DNA of 64,000 nt from positions 58,151,118 to 58,215,117 of the forward strand of contig CM049317.1 in NCBI GenBank assembly GCA_026874595.1, given 5' to 3'. This document shows positions 46,010 to 59,121 of the stretch, one piece after another. Position numbers and translations under genes: made by a program. The first letter of the stretch is position 1, and every line of letters begins with the position of its first letter. The notes under the pieces are model-generated. The model was not told the origin of the DNA. It was given only the letters and a program-made list of their open reading frames with translations, and ran no database searches. This DNA comes from Sipunculus nudus. Lineage: Eukaryota; Annelida; Sipuncula; Golfingiida; Sipunculidae.

Positions 46010-47040
46010 CACACTTACACATTAAAAAATAGACCTATACCGAAAAATATACGTCACCTTTTTCGTCCAAGTATGTAAACGAAACAAATCACATTTACAC
46101 TCCTTCAAAAGAACTAAATATTATTGTTTTTTTTTACAATCTTTAAGTGTTTGCTTCCTTTTCCGAAAATAATGCATAAAAGTCTCTACCTTAGAAAATA
46201 AATCCTCATGTTTTCTGCTGCGTGTATTGTGAGCGTTTTCTAACATGTTAACAGTGTGAGTTTTCAATTTTTTTTATGTTTTACTCTGTAGTCAAGGATT
46301 TATTAATCCTGTTCAGTTCACGTATATTGTAATTCTGTAATATCTCATTTTACCTTCTCCATGTCATAATGTTATACCAATGTTATTTTCCCATATTTTC
46401 TATAATTAGAAGAGAACATTTATTTATTCAATCTACAACTTTCCCAAGGCCCTCTGGAGTCACTATTTTATCTTCAAGTTGTCTTTAAGTGCTATAAAGG
46501 ACCAAAATACTGAATATGGACCAAAAAACAAGTATGTAATTACGAGTGAGATATTTTTCCTGGGTCTCTGGGTTATTTTAACAGCTCTGTTGAAATAGAG
46601 ACTTGCTTCTTGGATACGATGATGTGAGACATTTATTCTAAACCTGTTGGGTAGCAAGGATACTCAAGAAGTCGTTAGAGGATTGTTATAGGACTTCTGA
46701 AGCCGCATTTGAATCATTCCTCTGTAGCTGGATTCGAAAATGATTATTTCATGTTTGAAATAAATTTATATTACTTCATAGTCAAATCCATTGTTTGGAG
46801 GGAATCTAACAATATACGATGTATACCGGTTTAGCTCTCTTGAAATTCCGATTTCTTTATACGGGCTATCTGGACTATATAAAGTCCATTTACAACTAAG
46901 GTGCTTTTCAGTATTTGAAACTAAATAACATCACAGTGACTCATGTATATGTCACAGGACAGCACATGCAGCTTCAATATCTTGGCTTTTATAGGTCTTA
47001 TAACAGGTTTGTGAACAGACAGATAATTGTTTGAATTTGT
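46010..47040. other. Unique AT-rich DNA, no gene seen
   Basis: No gene, RNA or recognised repeat. Confidence 0.4.
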
Positions 47041-47055
47041 TCAGAAACGACTCTG

Positions 47056-47345
47056 CACTCTAAGAAAAAATGTTACAGGTTGAAGCCAAAAGGGTTCTTC
47101 GCAGTGGACTGAATTGGGAAACCTTTAAGGGTTCTAACTGGATCTTTTAACACATGGTTCTTTTTAGAACCCCCCAAGGGGTCTTTTATGAAACCTTACA
47201 GGTTCCATCCAGAGCCTGTTTAAAGGAGCACCCTTCAAGGTATTTGACAGTGGTCCGAGTTTGGAACCTTTAAAGGTTCTTTATGGAACCCCAGGTATGT
47301 AGTTCTTTATGAAACCTTGAAAGAAGGGTTATCTTAAAAATTCCA
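47056..47345 (+). mobile_element. AGAACC-type MITE (CACTCTAAGAA end)
   Basis: It begins CACTCTAAGAAAAAATG. GGTTCT, AGAACC, AAAGGTTCT and GGAACC words then alternate in both orientations to about 47340, giving foldback potential. The first 11 bases are the inverse of the end of the fragment at 25060-25160. The right end is eroded. No ORF. Confidence 0.55.
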
Positions 47346-47439
47346 GGATGTTATATTAAACAATCAGGATTAATTATGTAGATGGAATATAGAACAGTTA
47401 TTGTTCTTTTTCACAGAATTCTTTTATCTGACCATATAG

Positions 47440-47510
47440 AGCCTGATCTGATCTAATATGATATCATATGATATGATATTATATAATATAATATGATATG
47501 AAATAAAATG
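47440..47510. repeat. Degenerate GATAT/ATAATAT run
   Basis: TGATATCATATGATATGATA words repeat with a 5-base step; partly palindromic. Confidence 0.75.
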
Positions 47511-47882
47511 CATTTTCAGTCCGTTTCCTTATTATAATGTATTTTGACAACATGATGAAACTTTACCTAAACCAGAAAATTTAAAAATATATAAATGAAG
47601 AACGGCGGATGGGGATGTGTCAACTTGCAATGTGTACCACAACGGTGTATAGGAAAATTATACATGAACATGTGTTTTACTCTGTCATATCCCAGCATAC
47701 TTTGTCCTTGTGGAGCTTGTATTCTGAGACCTTCTTATATACATAGCAAATACAATTCCGTTAATGACTAAAGGAAACTGGAGATATTGTAATTCCCAAT
47801 GATACAGCCATTAAATTTATGATATTAACCCGTGTAGTATATAGAGCTTATATAGCATAAAAATTGTCGATCTTGCTTTCCG

Positions 47883-47884
<2 letters not shown>

Positions 47885-47949
<65 letters not shown>
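47885..47949. repeat. (TA)n microsatellite
   Basis: About 32 TA units. Confidence 0.97.
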
Positions 47950-47951
<2 letters not shown>

Positions 47952-47959
47952 GCCTTTTT

Positions 47960-50900
47960 GTACCTGCGGTATATACTGGTCACTTTCATTACTTGGTATT
48001 TTATAAAGTGCCGTATTAACTCCACGAAAGTTTCTTATTTACACTGCTCCCATGTTCTGACGTTCACTTATAGAATTCGTCTCCGCGACTATCTAATTTT
48101 AAAACCATCTATAAACATATCTGTTTTATGGGATTTTTTTGGTTAAAAATTATGACCTGCATTATTTGTTTATCACTCAGTGTTTATAGATCATCATATG
48201 AGAGAGAAAGAAAGAAAAAGAGAATACATTTTATGTGTGTGTGGGGTGTGGGTGGGGGGAGGGATGAGAGAGGTGAAAAATTGCTTCCGAGAAGAAAGTA
48301 CGCTCACTAATATGTGGATATACGTGTAATGTGTATCAGCGCCTTTGTATGCCGCTTTACAAAAAAAAATATTCATTATCACTATTATAATTATTCTAGG
48401 GGATAATTGGAGATATATATGTACACCGGTCATACTGTAAAGAAAGTTATAATAATCATTACAATGCATGCAAGAAAAAATTTCTAAATGTACGACTTAA
48501 TCCCATTTCTCCTATTTAGAGCACGAATTTTTTCGAACTCACAGTAAAAGGACATTATCTGTGTCCACAATAATGTTTTGTCACTTTTTTGACAAGAAAA
48601 AAGTATCAAATGTTATTCTGAAAGGGAAAAAGCATTAAAACAAGTCGTCTTAAAATGATATGTTATAATGTAAGATTTGGAAAAATGATGGGCACTTCCC
48701 CACCAGGTAGTAATTTTTACTAATGATTTTTGTCAATGTGCTTCAGGACCTTCTGATGGCATTGGAACAGTTTTTATGAAGCATCGATTTTCCTCTACCA
48801 GACGTATAGCTCTACCTTGAGAGCACTTTCATCGCTGATTTTTAATACAGAGCACCTGGATCTCCATGGTAACATGCAGTGATACTGAAATCGGTGATGT
48901 AATGAACTGTTAGCAAAGGAAGAAGCTCTGTGCAAAGACAAGAACTACTAAAACGGAAGCTAATCTCTGATAAAAAATGTTAAATATATAATTCAAAAAG
49001 AGTATTTTCACAGAAAAAAGTCAACACCCTGGACTTCAGATACACGCATGTATGACGTTGTATATGGAGTGCGTTCTATACCCAGTTGCCTATATATAAC
49101 GAGTGGGCAAGATTAAGTATATATAGGCTATTATTTTTCAATTGAACTAATTAGAGTAATTAACTAGCAAGATTGATAGCAACATTAAAATACCCTGCTC
49201 CTTTGGGAAACATATCGAATAATAAATATCTCCACGAAAAGGTGAAATTACGGCAAACACATTAATTGTCACAAATCTGAGTTAGTTTCGGTGCCTCAAA
49301 CCCCCTTAAAAAAAACTTAACTTATTTGTGACTCAGCACTTTTCAGGTCAATTTCATTCCATTTTAGCCGAAGTATGGAGTGTGTTTCGAAATCATTTTT
49401 AATTTTAATTAATGCACGGTGAAAGTTTTTTTCATCTCATTATCATCAATAGCAGATTCTAACTATAGATGTATGTGATCATCAACAGATAACAAGGAGT
49501 CTCTGCTTCCCCAAACCCGGCCCGCAACTGAGTGATAATAGGGAATCGCTATAGAGTGTACGAGCTTGGGAATAAGGTCACGGTAAAAAATTAATATCTG
49601 GAGCAAATATGTAAGTTAGGAATTATATTGTGTCAAAAATTTAATATTTGAAAATCTGCAATATTGGAGATCTAGCGCAAACGGAAAATGACAAAATAAA
49701 GGTAAAAAAAGGGCAAAAAAAAGGTTTAGCACACGAGGGGACCTAAGATGGTCCAGCCAAGGACAAGTACCTGTATGTATTCTAACCATAATTTTTCTTC
49801 ATACCAGGAATATTCCTTTGAACAGTCCCCTGGCATAAGGTACTCTTCAGCGCAGGCGATGAGACAACATTTTCAGCATTGACGGATTGTGATGATTGAT
49901 TGTACAGGTATTATATACAAAATAGTTTCCTTCCGGTTATAGTCCCTCTCTTATAGTGCTGGCACTGAGACAGCCCATCTCTTGTGGCTAAAAATCGGGC
50001 CATATTTCTAAAGAATCAGAAGACTTCACTCAATCCTTATATAAAAAAGGAAGAAGCCTTGATACATTGTTATTATACGATACACCAATTATACTATATA
50101 TGTATATAGTAAATACAATGTCTTGATTTACTGAGCACAGAGAGGGCTAAAAATCTATTTTATACTTTTTATCACATTGATATAATAAGCGAAAAATGCG
50201 TCGCCTTGCGGCACATGTAAGCAAAGTGGGTGTGAGATAGAATAAGCGTGGGAGAAGTGTTTAAAGTGGAATCTTCTGATAAACGGCGGTATAAACAAGA
50301 AAATTAAAAAGTAGATTGATATTACATACATGTCATTACTGTCATATTGTTCCAAGTCTCACAATTGATAGGACCTATGATATTGTGCCTGCAACGTGTT
50401 AGCTATTCATCATGAAAATCGTATATACACGGACAAAACAAAACCTTTGATATTTATAGAGATGTCTGATTCTTACAATTTTCCTGTCCCATATCAAATA
50501 TTTTTATAACATTACTGCATGATTCCTGCAATTAGACAATATGTCAAAATTACTAAAATGTTGTTAACTCTTTTATATTTGACGTCAGGTATTTACCTAT
50601 ACCTTTGCTGTTAAATTAACGGATTTCTGGCCTGCTGTCCATATAGATTAATGAACTTAGTTGAATTTGTTTGAATCATTTTGGCTTGCCCCTCACATGT
50701 TGTAAACAATGCATGGAGATATCAACAAAATTAACAGCCTGTGTGTAAGCGGTTGCATAGAATGGCTTTCCCTGGAATATGTTGAAATTTCAAGGGATTG
50801 TCTTTAGCCAACCGTCATCAGAAAACTATAGGCGCACATATTCATAGAAATGTTAGTTAGCAACGGACGTTTTTATTTTTAAAGTCAGTTCCATTACTTG

Positions 50901-50980
50901 TTGGTGTGCCGAATGAAAATGAAGAATGGATAAAATGATATGTTATTATTCGACCTTGTATATGATTGTTTTCAGATCAT
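47960..50980. other. Unique AT-rich DNA, no gene seen
   Basis: Three kilobases without a recognisable gene or repeat family. A G-rich GTGTGGGTGGGGGG run lies near 48240. ORFs of 60-91 codons are unrecognised. Confidence 0.4.
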
Positions 50981-50989
50981 ATATGTAGC

Positions 50990-51062
50990 GAGATATAGGA
51001 GTCGTCCCAGTCAGGTTAAGCTATAGAAGCGAATCTAAGACGTTCAAATAAGATTTCACAGC
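50990..51062 (+). mobile_element. SINE family D, partial copy
   Basis: AGCGAATCTAAGACGTTCAA and AATAAGATTTCACAG match the GCGAATCTCTGATGTTC...ATGAGATTTCAC part of the 43.1 kb SINE. It lies just before a longer copy. Confidence 0.5.
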
Positions 51063-51069
51063 TTTTTAA

Positions 51070-51265
51070 AGGACATGTCCATGGCCTGTTGGTCGTACCA
51101 TCTTTGAAATGAGAATAGAGCTAACCAGACACTCTGAATGAAATACAATTTTGAAGTATTAGCCCAGGGTTTCGGGTTCATAGACTATACAGCAATAATC
51201 CAGAAGTCGTAACCTGATGTAAAGGCATTAGAGGGGATCTCTGAGGTCATTTTGAGGTTGTTGAG
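51070..51265 (-). mobile_element. SINE family D, copy 2 (decayed)
   Basis: In the orientation of the 43.1 kb copy it shares GTCC(A/T)TGGCCTGTTGGT, GGGTTTC(A)GG, CCGAGAAGTC/CCAGAAGTCGTAACCTG and TAGAGGGGATCTCTGA. The tRNA head is lost or unrecognisable. Highly diverged. Confidence 0.6.
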
Positions 51266-51269
51266 ACCC

Positions 51270-52235
51270 ATACCGGGTTAGCTATGAAAACATGACACAA
51301 TGGATTTTAGAATAAAATCGTGTTTTACATGAACTAAGATTTAATATATACTTTAGAAAAGAGTTTTATATTTGGTCGCAGCACTAGTTTTCGTGAGAGA
51401 GAGATTGTTAGTTTCACCATGCTCCCCGGTATCCTCTAGACATATCTCCCATGGAGGCGTAGTATGTTTGCTTTTTAAACAGAAGTACGTGTTTACTATA
51501 TATATATATTCATGCTTATAAGGCGCCACCTTTCGGGCAGATTTGTCATTTTAATTATTATAGACTGGTACTTGACGCTTATTTGGACGCTTTATTCTAT
51601 GTCAGCCGTGCAATGGCTGATTTTGCGCCTGTTTTAAGTCTATGCCAGTCTTGCATTCCGTTTCCGAGAGGTCTTGTTTACCCAAGTAATATTTGAGCAA
51701 TTTTGTAAAAAAAAAAATGGTTGTCCTATATCCCGGTCATGTTGGTCTGCTTCCTCTAAAAGCCAGATATTCACCTATCTTATCTGTAGAATTTATTTGA
51801 TTCCTGGCTTACCCATTGTGCATATCGATGAACTATAGGTAAACCCTGATAAGAAATGTTTTATAATGCATGCCTCTGTGATGGATGTGATCTGCAAGCT
51901 GTTTGTAAACACGGTTAATGGTGACCTTTAACATTGGATATAGATGATTGCATATGTGGAGAAAACATCGATCCTTTGTGAAGGTTAGGTAAACGTTATA
52001 TAGCACGTTGGTTTGTTATGTGTATGGTATAAATTTCATCCATAACAGAGACTTGGCCCTGATGTGTTTGGCTGGTGCAAAGTGGGACGTCACAGGCAAC
52101 ATTAAGAAATGACTTAAATCTTGCAATACATGTCATTTTTATTATTCCCTGAATATTTGGAGCTGACAGTGTCAGAAATACTAAGTTTTTGATGAGTTCT
52201 AGAATTTCTATAGTCACAGGGGATTTCGCTGTGTG
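51270..52235. other. Unique DNA, no gene seen
   Basis: Nothing recognisable. A GGCGCCACC word at 51521 recurs at 53737 and 53934. Confidence 0.4.
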
Positions 52236-52240
52236 TGACG

Positions 52241-52242
<2 letters not shown>

Positions 52243-52294
<52 letters not shown>
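52243..52294. repeat. (TA)n microsatellite
   Basis: About 26 TA units following a TGACGTCA palindrome (52236-52243). Confidence 0.97.
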
Positions 52295-52298
<4 letters not shown>

Positions 52299-52299
52299 C

Positions 52300-53690
52300 T
52301 TTTCATTGTCTGTGAGACACATTTAATATGTTATAATGAAATAAAAGTTTTTAAAAATAAGATATATTTCCAATATAGGTTAACTCTAAACCAGATTTAG
52401 ATATATTATTTCATAGTAAACTCAGTTATGGAACCAAAGTCTATAATTCTAATAAATAATATATTCATTTTCAATATATAAACATTATCCTCTGAAGGGC
52501 AGCGAATGATAAAACTGGCTATCCCAGTCGCTAAAAAGTGAGAGGGGAGTACATATACCCCATCCGTCCTATATCCGGCTCTTAACCTCGTTCATGCATG
52601 CTCTCCCCAGTGACGAAACCCTGTCAAACAATGTCCCTTAATGCACACTGTCACCAAAACTCATCGCACTTTTGCGATAAACCTTGATTATATCCGTGGT
52701 ATTTGTATTTTGTAAGAGCCATAGTGAAAGCAAATAGTCCCTTGTCTTTTATTGGCCTTATAAATTTATCTTATCTTAAACGCCTTCGAAACTGCAAAGT
52801 GAGTGTGTCTGTCTATATGTTAATCTCTATGCAATATTTTATGCTTTGGATGGATTAGTAAAACAAAACGTAGACTTCCATCATTCAAGAATTGTTTTTA
52901 CTGTTAAGGATAATCTCTGTGCTTGTGTATTCACGTGCACCTATACTGTATACAAAGGACTCTCTTATCGTCATGTTGATTTTCATAAGCCGATCGCATG
53001 CCGCCAACGGCCGTTTTCTTTTGATCAAAACATGCCACACATGCCTTCAAAACGATTATGTATGTACAGTTTGTTAACGAGTATTTCATACAATGAATGG
53101 GACTGGCTTGTTTGGTGAGAAACGGTGAGTTGAAAAATCCATAAAGGAAACGGCAGGACACTTTCCCTCACTCACAATACCATAACTTATTTCCTTCACT
53201 TTCCTACATATTCTACGGAGATGATTTTTGTAAGGAGGATAAAATTTATTATTCATAATTCACATTTAATAAACGGGCTAATAACATTCCTGACCATTAA
53301 ATGATTCCACTGACACTGACTATAAAATGAATTATGAATTAATTAGATTTATGAATTATTTCGAAAAAAAATTGTGATGAATCACCCCTCCCCCCCCCCA
53401 AAAAAAAAAGTGAGTTGCAACCTTTGTCCCCCAATCCTTATATAAAAAGTGAGGGGGCGTGTCCCGCCGCTCCCCCCCCCCCCAATCTTTGAAAAATATT
53501 GTCATGATACTCTCAATACGGAAAATTATGTAACATTGTCATATTCTTTTCGGCGTATCTTACGACGGTAGGCAAAGACGGTTGTAAAAATGGAAACTTT
53601 GCTGGCACTTCCCATTATGAAAAAAAAAAAACATATACAAAACAATAATAATTAAAGATTCGCGTTTGTCAGAGTATCATGAGATTAGAC
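52300..53690. other. Unique DNA with C/A homopolymers, no gene seen
   Basis: C tracts at 53390-53399 and 53472-53483 and A tracts nearby. AAAAAGTGAGTTGCAACC and AAAAAGTGAGGGGGCG suggest a short duplication at 53405-53455. The 90-codon ORF at 52846-53118 is unrecognised. Confidence 0.4.
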
Positions 53691-53704
53691 CAGTTATTAA
53701 ATGT

Positions 53705-53970
53705 GCTGAGGTTATCGTCTTGGAGTTGTTTTCCTGAAGGTGGCGCCACTGTCCACGGTGTGCTGGATCAGTTCTCACTAGTGACTACCACCTTATATAT
53801 TGAAAAGTGTACTTACTGCTCTAAGTGACAAGCATATGGTTTAACATGGATGTTTCCCAAAATAAAATCCGTACGAATAAATTCAGGTATTGTTGAATAA
53901 CCTGTTCTGATGATCTTATGTTACCTGCAGGTGGCGCCACAGTCCTCCGTAGAGCGCAGTTTTGTCCCTT
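53705..53970 (+). repeat. Two diverged GGTGGCGCCAC repeats
   Basis: A unit with a GTT(A/G)T...TCCTG(A)AGGTGGCGCCAC(T/A)GTCC pattern occurs near 53711-53755 and again near 53905-53955, about 195 bases apart and in the same orientation. No array or ends are visible. Confidence 0.45.
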
Positions 53971-54249
53971 TTGTGCCTAATATGTGACGTCATGCATCAA
54001 ATATTATAAGAAGCATAATACATTTTTTTTAACATTAAATAATTAATGAGTGCCTGAGAGACAATTATAAGCATTTGATTCATTACACGTTATCAAAAAT
54101 GCATGGTTACTTGCTGTAAATTCATCTTTAAGAATTTCCTGTTATTACAAATAACAAATATAAGAATATGAATAGTGAATTAGCATCTGTATTGGTAGAA
54201 AATGTTTAATATGTAGAGCGTTTTCAATGAAATATATACTTCAAGGGCC

Positions 54250-54300
54250 GGATCCAGAAATGCAGGATCCAGGGATGCCTGATCCAGGACGACTTATGAG
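54250..54300 (+). repeat. GGATCCAG triple repeat
   Basis: Three tandem units of about 15-16 bases, each with a GATCCAG core. Confidence 0.75.
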
Positions 54301-54309
54301 AAAACAAAG

Positions 54310-54780
54310 TTATAGGGGCCTATTTCGAAATCTGGCACCAATAAACTAAATAGAAACCCTGAAGCCTTCTATACAAATCGGCCAGAAAAGGCCATTCCCA
54401 CTACACATATTTTGTAAGTTTTGTATAAATCGACATAAATGTTTATAACATGTGGTGGGTCCGCTAAAATAATTCAAACGCGTTCAACAAGGCCATCTGA
54501 TGGCACTAGTTACTAGTTAACTGGCGACTTTCGTCTTCTGAACATGTTCAACCCATCACCTTTGGTTGCATGTTATTTTTCTATTTGTCAACATTGCCTT
54601 ATGTAGCGTGATTATACTAACATCTTGTAAATAAACAAGCTAATATATATCTTTCAAAGAGCAATTATTAAGAAAAAACACTTTTCTTAACAGCTATAAT
54701 CTACATTTCATGCAATAAGACAGAAATCATATAAATTCTACAGAAAACTGCAATAGCTAGCTTTAAAAAGGCACCCGGGC
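54310..54780 (+). repeat. Dispersed repeat family R, copy 2
   Basis: Same ordered blocks as 9772-10310: GTGGTGGGTCCGC, CTAAAATAATTCAAACGCGT, CAACAAGGCCATCTG, ACATCTTGTAAATAAACAAG, AAATTCTACAGAAAAC and ATAGCTAGCTTTAAA. No ORF or terminal structure found. Confidence 0.6.
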
Positions 54781-54789
54781 TGGAAAATG

Positions 54790-55610
54790 AAGGTCATTGA
54801 AGCAAAAATAAGTTTCATATACCCTGAAAAAAAGTTGCGCGTATAAAAAAAAAAGGCGTATTATGTCCATGCATGGGTCTGGAACCGCTTCTGAATTTGC
54901 AATTTTTCGTTACCGTTAAGTTCATGGATTATAAGTAAGAATTTAGGTCATTTTATAAGTGTCAAAAATTAGTAAATACTAGTACGTGTTTTTTTGTCAT
55001 TGAACGTCGGATTTTCTGCGGATCTGCTTATCAAAGTCGTAACTGCGTGCCTGCGTCCCTTGTTCCTGAGGTTTTACTTTTTTTATCGCTCAAGCAGTTA
55101 TATCACCCGAAGGAGTTGTCTTTTTTTACATGTTAGTTCAATTTCAATGTATGATTGTATAGTAAAGTTTATTTGACTGTGTAAACATGCATTAAAAACC
55201 TAGATACGAACCCTAGGTCAGGAGCGTAGGCCATAACTATTTGCTTAACGTAGGCAGGTAAGAACATTAGTCGTAACAGCATCTTGTTTATACAAGTTCA
55301 TATAATATGGCGGGTCGCAACCTCAGGTCGACTCTCAAAATGTTAACAACATGCATGTGTACTTAAGGATCAGCCCTTGAGTCACATGTTTTTATACCGG
55401 ACTGTATATTGATAAATGTACATGTTTTTTTTTCTCCGCTGTGCACATGTATATAATAATAAACAATGGCTCTCTGTTTTCTTATTTGAACACAACATAT
55501 GGAATAGCACATTGACATTATTTGCCATTATATAACAATGAATTGGATGAGATATGATGAGAGATCTTATATATATTTAAAATAATAAGAAACCATGCAT
55601 GCAGCTTGTT
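54790..55610. other. Unique AT-rich DNA, no gene seen
   Basis: Nothing recognisable. Confidence 0.4.
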
Positions 55611-55617
55611 CGTATGC

Positions 55618-55620
<3 letters not shown>

Positions 55621-55677
<57 letters not shown>
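55621..55677. repeat. (TA)n microsatellite
   Basis: About 28 TA units. Confidence 0.97.
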
Positions 55678-55679
<2 letters not shown>

Positions 55680-55684
55680 GTTTG

Positions 55685-56215
55685 AATAAATAAATAATGC
55701 ATTGTCATATTTGTTAAACATTTAAACAATGAACTTGTCATAGGATATCATAGGATAATTAATTGATACCTAAACCAAAACCTTATGATGCATTTCACAT
55801 ATGTTTGCTTAAATGTATTGGTTATACATGTATATAGGAATCAGGTGATTGTTTTAATAAACGTATATGTTTGTGTTTTGTGCTGTTGTTTCAATATTTA
55901 TTAATGTTCCATGCCTTATTGAAATTTTGCAGTTTAAACAGAAACACTTTTTGTCTATGTGACCATTTTGTCGAAAATTCTGTTTGAAAGATCAAATTAA
56001 AAATGCAATCAAAATACAAATACCAATACACACACATATACATATATATGTGTGTGTATATACATTATTTATTTATGTGCGTATGTATATATGCCAGAAT
56101 GAATTGAATATTATGTTTCCAAAACAACGAGCACTCACTCAATTTAAATCATCGATCAGTCATTAAACCATCGGTCAAGCTAAAGAAAGTTCTTTTATTC
56201 ATTCATCAAATGCTT
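55685..56215. other. Unique AT-rich DNA, no gene seen
   Basis: Short (CA)n/(TA)n/(TG)n words at 56025-56065; otherwise nothing. Confidence 0.4.
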
Positions 56216-56220
56216 AAAAA

Positions 56221-56222
<2 letters not shown>

Positions 56223-56262
<40 letters not shown>

Positions 56263-56288
56263 ATATATATATACATGTATATATATAA
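56223..56288. repeat. (TA)n microsatellite with TACATGTA breaks
   Basis: TA run interrupted twice by CATG. Confidence 0.95.
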
Positions 56289-56495
56289 GAACCATGTATA
56301 CATATATAATTTTTATTCACAAAAAATATACAACACACAAAATAATTACTAATAAAGCATCATTAATAAAAAAAGGCTAAAATTCATCCAAATCAATAAG
56401 TTTCACATATTACATTACATGTTACATATTACATATATAAAACATTATGTATAAATTTATCATGACACGGGATATTTCCTTGGCGTGTCATTAAG

Positions 56496-56497
<2 letters not shown>

Positions 56498-56538
<41 letters not shown>
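56498..56538. repeat. (TA)n microsatellite
   Basis: About 20 TA units next to the palindrome. Confidence 0.95.
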
Positions 56539-56543
<5 letters not shown>

Positions 56544-56579
56544 CGTGTAGCCGTGTTATAGTCTCTTGGTGTATAGATA

Positions 56580-56683
56580 ACAGGATGAAGACGCCTTATT
56601 GTTGACAAACTGTTTAATTCAACCAAGCTCGTGGTTGAATTAAACAGTTATATATATACTAAACACTAAGGCGTCTTCATCCT

Positions 56684-56685
<2 letters not shown>
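56580..56685. repeat. Nested palindrome with perfect arms
   Basis: The outer arms (56580-56598 and 56667-56685, 19 bp) are exact complements: ACAGGATGAAGACGCCTTA and its inverse. Inside them a second hairpin (56608-56625 with 56632-56649, 18 bp, perfect) surrounds a 6-base loop AGCTCG. (TA)n lies to the left and (CT)n-(TA)n to the right. No ORF. Confidence 0.9.
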
Positions 56686-56688
<3 letters not shown>

Positions 56689-56751
<63 letters not shown>

Positions 56752-56762
56752 GTGTGTGTGTT
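56689..56762. repeat. (CT)n-(TA)n-(TG)n compound microsatellite
   Basis: About 13 CT, 18 TA and 6 TG units in series. Confidence 0.96.
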
Positions 56763-57059
56763 TGTAGTAATATAGTAATATATGTATAAGCAATCAGTAT
56801 GATACTCGCTTTCGAGTATCATAGCACCCGTACATAAATTATTTCATGTTACAATATCACAACACAATTAGTCCACATTATAGGTGAAGGGAGAAATGGC
56901 ATATATTGGAACAATTATCTATACTGATAGATAAAATAAACCATCCGGTGGCGACAAGCAAAAATATATATTGCTTTGGAATGTGGGTGATTTTCACCCT
57001 CATTGCGCATGCGTGTGTATTATTTAGAAAACGTCCTCTTTACTGCGAATAAAATCGTA

Positions 57060-57235
57060 TATTGGGGTAACCTATACCCCACATTAAATACGACTGAGAT
57101 AAAATTAGGGTAACCTCAAGGGAACTAATAGAGTTTATTATTCGCCGCTCATATGGCACACACATATATCATAAGCTGAAGGGCGATAAATGTCAGAATT
57201 ATACCCCAAGTTATTGGGTATGGTTAACCCTGGGT
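57060..57235. mobile_element. Possible GGGTAACC inverted element
   Basis: GGGGTAACCTATACCCC and TAGGGTAACCTCAAGGG on the left face ATACCCCAAGTTATTGGGTA and GGTTAACCCTGGGT on the right. It resembles the G/C-tract foldback family but is short and decayed. Confidence 0.35.
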
Positions 57236-57644
57236 CCAACATGTAAGAATCAAGTCTTGGCTTATACTCTTTAGTACGTTGCAAATATAAATATAATTCA
57301 CGTATAGAATTAAAACTATTAAATAATAATTAATTAGGGATAACCTATATGTTTTCTTATAATTTAATTTAGATGGCTTCATATATATTGCACATTAAAA
57401 AATTATACCTCACACTTGTTAAAGTTATCTGGAGTCGTTCAGAGTTATTAATATTTTTTTACCTATATTGATTATCTATATTTCATCTTGGGAGTAATAA
57501 TGGTTAATTAAAACAATATTTATAAATTAGATAAGTGAAAATAATATACTAATACTTATAACATCAAATGGTTTTCTGAGATAAAGACATGTACTTAATG
57601 TATATTAATTTACTTCAAGAAGATAGATAGAGAGAGGGGGAGGA

Positions 57645-57647
<3 letters not shown>

Positions 57648-57703
<56 letters not shown>
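57648..57703. repeat. (GA)n microsatellite
   Basis: About 27 GA units with a purine-rich left flank. Confidence 0.97.
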
Positions 57704-57704
<1 letters not shown>

Positions 57705-57709
57705 TGACC

Positions 57710-58590
57710 CTTATATACGCATAAACACAACAACATTCACGGGAAGTATATTTTAAAATATGTTACGATTTATTTAAATGATAACTTAGTAATTATTGGC
57801 ATCATTTAATTTTGCTTCGCAAAGTTATATCAAGTGAATGAAATATTGGTTTGAACATATTTGATTAATAAATAATATACTTGCAGTACAGAACCGTGTC
57901 TTAAAGGGAACTAGTTATATCATGCATGTAATTCCTGATTTTGTCCAAAAATTTAAGAATATTCAATCTGCACATTTTTCTTGATATGTTAACATTTTTT
58001 CAATAACATATTTTCTTAATTAAAATATATAGATAGATACCATATTTTTGTATATCGCCTACACGCTGTGCATGAAATACATACACTTTTTTAAAATATA
58101 TGACGTCTACATTTTTTCTTAGGATTGAGAAATAAACATTTGACAGTTCCAATAAAAAGTAAACAAATTTGACAGGAATACCATTTTTTCATAGTCAGGA
58201 AATACTTGGCCTTTTTTAATTCAATAAAACGTACACGGATTAATGTGGTTAAGCTTCCTGAAAAAATAAATATCACTGAAAGATATAGAAAGAAATTATT
58301 TATAAAGTGTTTTCTAGTGCATAGGGTATGTAGAATAGGAGGCGAAATGCATAAACCGCTAGCAGATTTTGTAATAGGTTTATAATGAATTCCCTGCATG
58401 CTGAGAGCTTGATTAAGACGCACGACTGTGAGCCCTCACTATATTCGACTGCTCAAAAGCCAATGTTTATAATTGCGGATGTATTTTAGCATTTGACAGA
58501 ACAAGGCACGGGTGTTAGACAAACGGGCTTCCGTGGCGACAAAAGGCGTTCAATATATCAAACTTTAATATTAACCACATCTTTCTCTCG
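57710..58590. other. Unique AT-rich DNA, no gene seen
   Basis: A 110-codon minus ORF (58091-58423) is Lys/Phe/Leu-rich and unrecognised; probably chance. Confidence 0.4.
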
Positions 58591-58599
58591 CGTTGATTT

Positions 58600-59110
58600 G
58601 GGATACCTGCAATTCATCATGCCTCAACGCACCGGAGAAATCTGCTCCAAACCAACAATGCACGGACCGAGAGTTTTAGCTACAGGGCAGAAATAAAGTC
58701 TCTTCTCTTTGAATAGATGGGTAAAAAACCTTGCCTGGAAACAGAAAAACCTGAAAAGGGTATTTGCGTTGGGGCACAATGCTTTAGCTCTGGGGGTCGT
58801 GTCATACAATGATAACGGCTGTCTGAGATGGGCCCTCTGACAATAAGTCATGGCGGTTTGACAGCGGCGCCTTTGATGTCAGGTTTCAACTAGGCTTGTA
58901 TGTTTCTGGAGGGAGAAGTCTATTTATTCGCTTGCCACTCCGTATAACTAGAAGTCCTATAAAACCGCGGGCAAATCTCCATTCGTCCAACCCGCTGTAG
59001 TCTAGCGGCCGGTTATTCGCAGCGAAACGTGGTCTATCACAACCTAATGGCCAGCGCAAAGATGAGAAGGCGCTACCTTCAAACCAAATGTGCGTTAGAC
59101 CAACATATCG
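58600..59110. other. Balanced-GC unique island
   Basis: Non-repetitive, CpG-containing block directly left of the 59.1 kb element. Short ORFs on both strands are unrecognised. Candidate conserved non-coding DNA. Confidence 0.22.
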
Positions 59111-59121
59111 CGGAGATGGTG

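Noticed and set aside
53930..53960. LTR primer-binding site at TGGCGCCAC
   Set aside because: No LTR-like TG...CA unit with TATA and AATAAA lies upstream, and the word is present twice as a simple repeat.
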